Shown: positions 61,200 through 64,000 of the stretch, piece by piece | How the letters are laid out: every line of letters starts with the position of its first letter | How positions within the stretch are numbered: position 1 is the stretch's first letter | NCBI GenBank assembly: GCA_023078555.1 | Contig: CM041198.1 | Location: 3,395,354 to 3,459,353 of the forward strand | Length of the DNA stretch: 64,000 bases | Source: Ulva prolifera | Lineage: Eukaryota > Chlorophyta > Ulvophyceae > Ulvales > Ulvaceae | Direction of reading: 5' to 3' | Program-made: the position numbers and the translations under genes | Notes under the pieces: generated by a model | What the model was told of the DNA's origin: nothing | The model's database searches: none | The model's input: the letters and a program-made list of their open reading frames with translations, nothing else

Positions 61200-63500
61200 G
61201 ACTCAGTAAGAGTGCTAAGTTGCAAAATGTGTTTTGTTATCAGTTTAGTGCACTCTAGCGCTTGTCAAACCAAATGTGGAGACCCGACCGCGCATCTATT
61301 GGCTGCGCGGTGTCATTGGGTGCGCGGATTGTGGGTGAGCTTCCTGTGTCCGTGCCTCGTTCGATATGTAATCAAGCGCAAAGCTGTTCAAAACGTGCAC
61401 ATTTGTGTATGTGAAGCAGGCGGACGTGCATAACATCGCCAAATGACTCGATGCTGATGTGCTGCCTTGAGAGCTGCGCACCGGAGCAGGTGCTCCACCG
61501 AGTCGGGTGCGCAACAAGGCGGTGCGCCAAATTGACACAAGACCTGCGTTTAGATATCATTCGAGCCCCTATGATGTTCTCTGTACATTTGGCCATAGAA
61601 GGCGGAAAATATTTACGGTGTAGGTGCTTGTCGCCTCGATCGCCATGTATGCACAGATAGACTCGGTTCTCCGGTTGTGTGCCTTGCGTCATTCCCGTCA
61701 ACCATGTGGCACTTGCAGCCTATACTGCATTTCATTTGTAGAATATGTAGACTGGCGAGGGACGCATCGCTATGCACACGTGCTGCGTTTTGAACGATGG
61801 TTTTGCCAGCACCCGTGTCTGTGGGTCGATTACTGGGATGCGGTAGCCAAATTTTTGGCACACGCAGTCACATACCTATGCGTGGACGCTGCGTGATTGT
61901 CAGCGACATGCAGCTTGCTTGTGTTCCCTGAGAGAGAGAGAGAGTGAGCTTTACGTTACTGGCTTAGCCGATCTCGCCACAGTCGTTCACAGCCATACAA
62001 CACAATATGTACATTGGCTTCCCGCTGTCCAGTACACGGAAACTTGTTGTGGAGCTGTCAATGATTGCGGAGCCCTGTGTGCACATTTGCTGGCCATGGG
62101 GTGTTGACCCCGCGGCCGCTTGTTGCCACTCTTCGACAATGTGACGTAGGGCACCAGGCAAGCGCAATTGTGTTGTGTGATGTTTTTCCTGAAGAATATG
62201 AAGCAGGGTTCACATAATGTCGGCCAACTTGCATGCTGTACCGACTGCAATATGTCGTATTTCTCTGTCGACATCGTCGATTTCTGGCACTTGCGAGGTC
62301 GTGGCATGCGGGCAGCCCTCCCTTCGCTCAAGTTTTGATCGCTTTCATACACATCGCTGCTCATATGATATCATCCCGATAGTCACCGTTCTTCATACTC
62401 GCCAGCTCTTGCATGCTGCAACCGTACCTGCAACTCTCGACACTACGCAAACAATGGACCTTCATCTAGCGCTCTCGCTGTTGACTACGCAACGATTCAG
62501 TTCTCTTAGTGCATGGTATGCTCCTCATGCCTGGTGTAGTGAAGCGCGCCATATACAAGCTCGCGTTGTTGATCAGCGTGTCAGACGATCCGGCCCCGGG
62601 CCTGGCGAAGACCATAGCCTACTTGCTTGTATACAAATCATGATCATAGATAGTTTTACAGAGATTACGCTTCAGCGAGTGTGCACGCCCGGAAACGTTA
62701 TCGTTGGACTTTGTCGAGGGTTGCTGGTGCAGAGTTTTGCGTCACTGTTTCAGCTCCAGCCGCGAAGCCAGCAATAATGCAAGTCAGTAGTTTGATGCTG
62801 CAGACACGCGATTCGTTTCTTAGACTCTTACGCCAGACGTGTCGCACCATGGTCGTCTCAAAGAGTTCCCCATCCAAAGAAGAGCCTTGCTCTAGGAGCA
62901 AGAGTCATGATTTAGCATGTCCTGACCTGATCAGACACCGATGACTTGAGCAAGGTCCACATATGCAGGCATCAGAAAAAGAGAGCAAGTTGACTTTGAA
63001 AGCTTCACTAGTCCACTATCTGTGCCATCAGGTGCAAAGCATACACAGTCCACTATCTCTGCCAAGACCCCCTCACCTATAGATCTGGCTCAAATCATCA
63101 GATAGATACCATCGCTGTGATCCACATTACTCTATCGCTTAAGCTTGGGCTGTCTGTGCAGATATCTAATACTCGTTGGCGTGCAAGCCTACCAGCTTCG
63201 TCTGTGGTCCAAGCCGGTGTCCAAGTTGTGGCCATGGACAGCTGACTTCTTGACCAGGAGATGTAGTACGTAATGGAAGTTTTTTTTTACAACAACAGTA
63301 TCGTTTGCAGAATGTTGTAACTATGACTCCCAAGTTCGACCTCACGCCAATTTGGCCCTATGTAGCTATTCGAGGCCGGTTTTTTTGCATGGAAAGCATG
63401 GCACGGCGCATAAGCCAGGACACCTACAATGCTGCCCCGATTGAAGAACAGAATAATGTTATAGGATGACACACATCCGAATCACACAAGTGGGCCTGGA
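61200..63500. other. Mostly noncoding; possible short exons near 62.0-62.3 kb
   Basis: No recognised gene. On the minus strand near 62300-61965 there is an exon-like frame (RHIAVGTACKLADIM; LPGALRHIVEEWQQAAAG), and a 186-codon plus-strand frame covers 62217-62777. Neither resembles a known family. A GA run lies at 61931-61945. The stretch 62950-63500 shows nothing. Confidence 0.25.
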
Positions 63501-63524
63501 CATAGGCTGTGTATGCTAGTATGC

Positions 63525-63995
63525 CTGAGCTTATGTCTGCGTATGCATCGATCGGGCCCGGGTCCTTACCTGAGGTTGCAGTGAGTCTGAAATTCATGAC
63601 AGTATTGAAAGATTTACTATGATAGCTTATCCGGCCTGCATGTACTGCTCTGCTGCACGAGTGTGCGTGTGTGTCAAAATGCTGGCACGATGCACGATTG
63701 TAGCGGTGTCTCCCGAGCAGCCCACTTGCTGCACAACCCCAAACTCAAGCACTGATGCATAGCAAATCAAACATGTGTATTAATGGACCGTTTGTGGGCC
63801 ACCAAACAAATATTCATGTATGCACTCCCTGAGGGCTGCAGCCTACCATTATTTAGCCCAGACACGAGCTGCCAGAGGTGATGTCTGCATATGCATCGAG
63901 GCCGGAACCGTGGCTGGGAATACAGTGGGTATGAATGTCCGTACAGTGGTGAAAGAATTAATATGATAGCTTGACAGGCCTGCATGTGATGCAGT
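63525..63995. repeat. Diverged direct repeat pair at window end
   Basis: 63530-63652 and 63875-63996 share ATGTCTGC(G/A)TATGCATCGA, GAAAGA-TTA-TATGATAGCTT and GGCCTGCATGT in the same order, about 345 bp apart. No gene is visible; the pattern may continue past the window. Confidence 0.6.
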
Positions 63996-64000
63996 GTTGC

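Noticed and set aside
1-64000. tRNA, rRNA or bacterial operon features
   Set aside because: None seen by eye. tRNA-like words occur only as retrotransposon primer-binding sites.

Overview
The window is eukaryotic nuclear DNA dominated by nested mobile elements. Supporting signs are GT-AG introns inside gene-like frames, LTR retrotransposons with target-site duplications (TSDs), non-autonomous DNA transposons, a non-LTR reverse transcriptase and no operon-like packing. Base composition is mixed and near balanced, with one markedly GC-rich LINE. The mix (Ty1/copia-rich, an EnSpm/CACTA element carrying a Ulp1-type protease, a Crinkler-like nuclease-kinase gene) suits an alga or another protist, but I cannot name a species. 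No tRNA, rRNA or CRISPR array was seen.

Layout. 1-1.8 kb: minus-strand gene with a 56-nt intron, open at the window edge. 3.2-5.6 kb: copy 1 of an unrecognised multi-exon gene (called family X here), minus strand. 6.4-7.9 kb: 3' end of a Ty3/gypsy chromovirus on the minus strand, cut by a 1.59-kb terminal-inverted-repeat (TIR) element (7.9-9.5 kb). 10-20.4 kb: copia family A pieces, namely a minus-strand RT fragment sitting in a host-like gene, a minus-strand 3' end with a nested solo LTR, then a nearly full-length plus-strand element. 21.6-29.7 kb: EnSpm/CACTA transposon genes on the minus strand (zinc-finger ORF, tnp2 transposase, DUF4218-like region, Ulp1-like protease). 29.8-31.9 kb: family X copy 2, head to head with the transposase. 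32.8-35.4 kb: decayed GC-rich LINE. 35.9-38.4 kb: PD-(D/E)xK nuclease plus protein kinase gene.

38.9-47.9 kb holds a scrambled family A copia: gag and protease on the minus strand (gag split by a solo LTR), a 5' LTR split by an AT-rich hAT-like MITE, an unrecognised gene, then RT-RNase H and 3' LTR on the plus strand, with 115-bp inverted repeats at both edges of the flipped part. 48.4-50.4 kb is a gypsy gag-protease remnant. 50.46-61.2 kb is a copia of a second family (B) that was hit twice. A 1.42-kb TIR element with an 8-bp TSD sits in its RT gene. A 5.7-kb copia of a third family (C) sits further downstream in the same frame. The family C insert is the most striking object in the window: it is palindromic, both ends are 3' LTR (U5) ends, and one 5-bp TSD brackets the whole block. 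61.2-64 kb shows little coding signal and ends in a diverged repeat pair.

Almost every coding frame here is selfish DNA in various states of decay. The exceptions are family X, the nuclease-kinase gene and three unrecognised spliced genes at 0-1.8, 11-12 and 42.4-44.6 kb.
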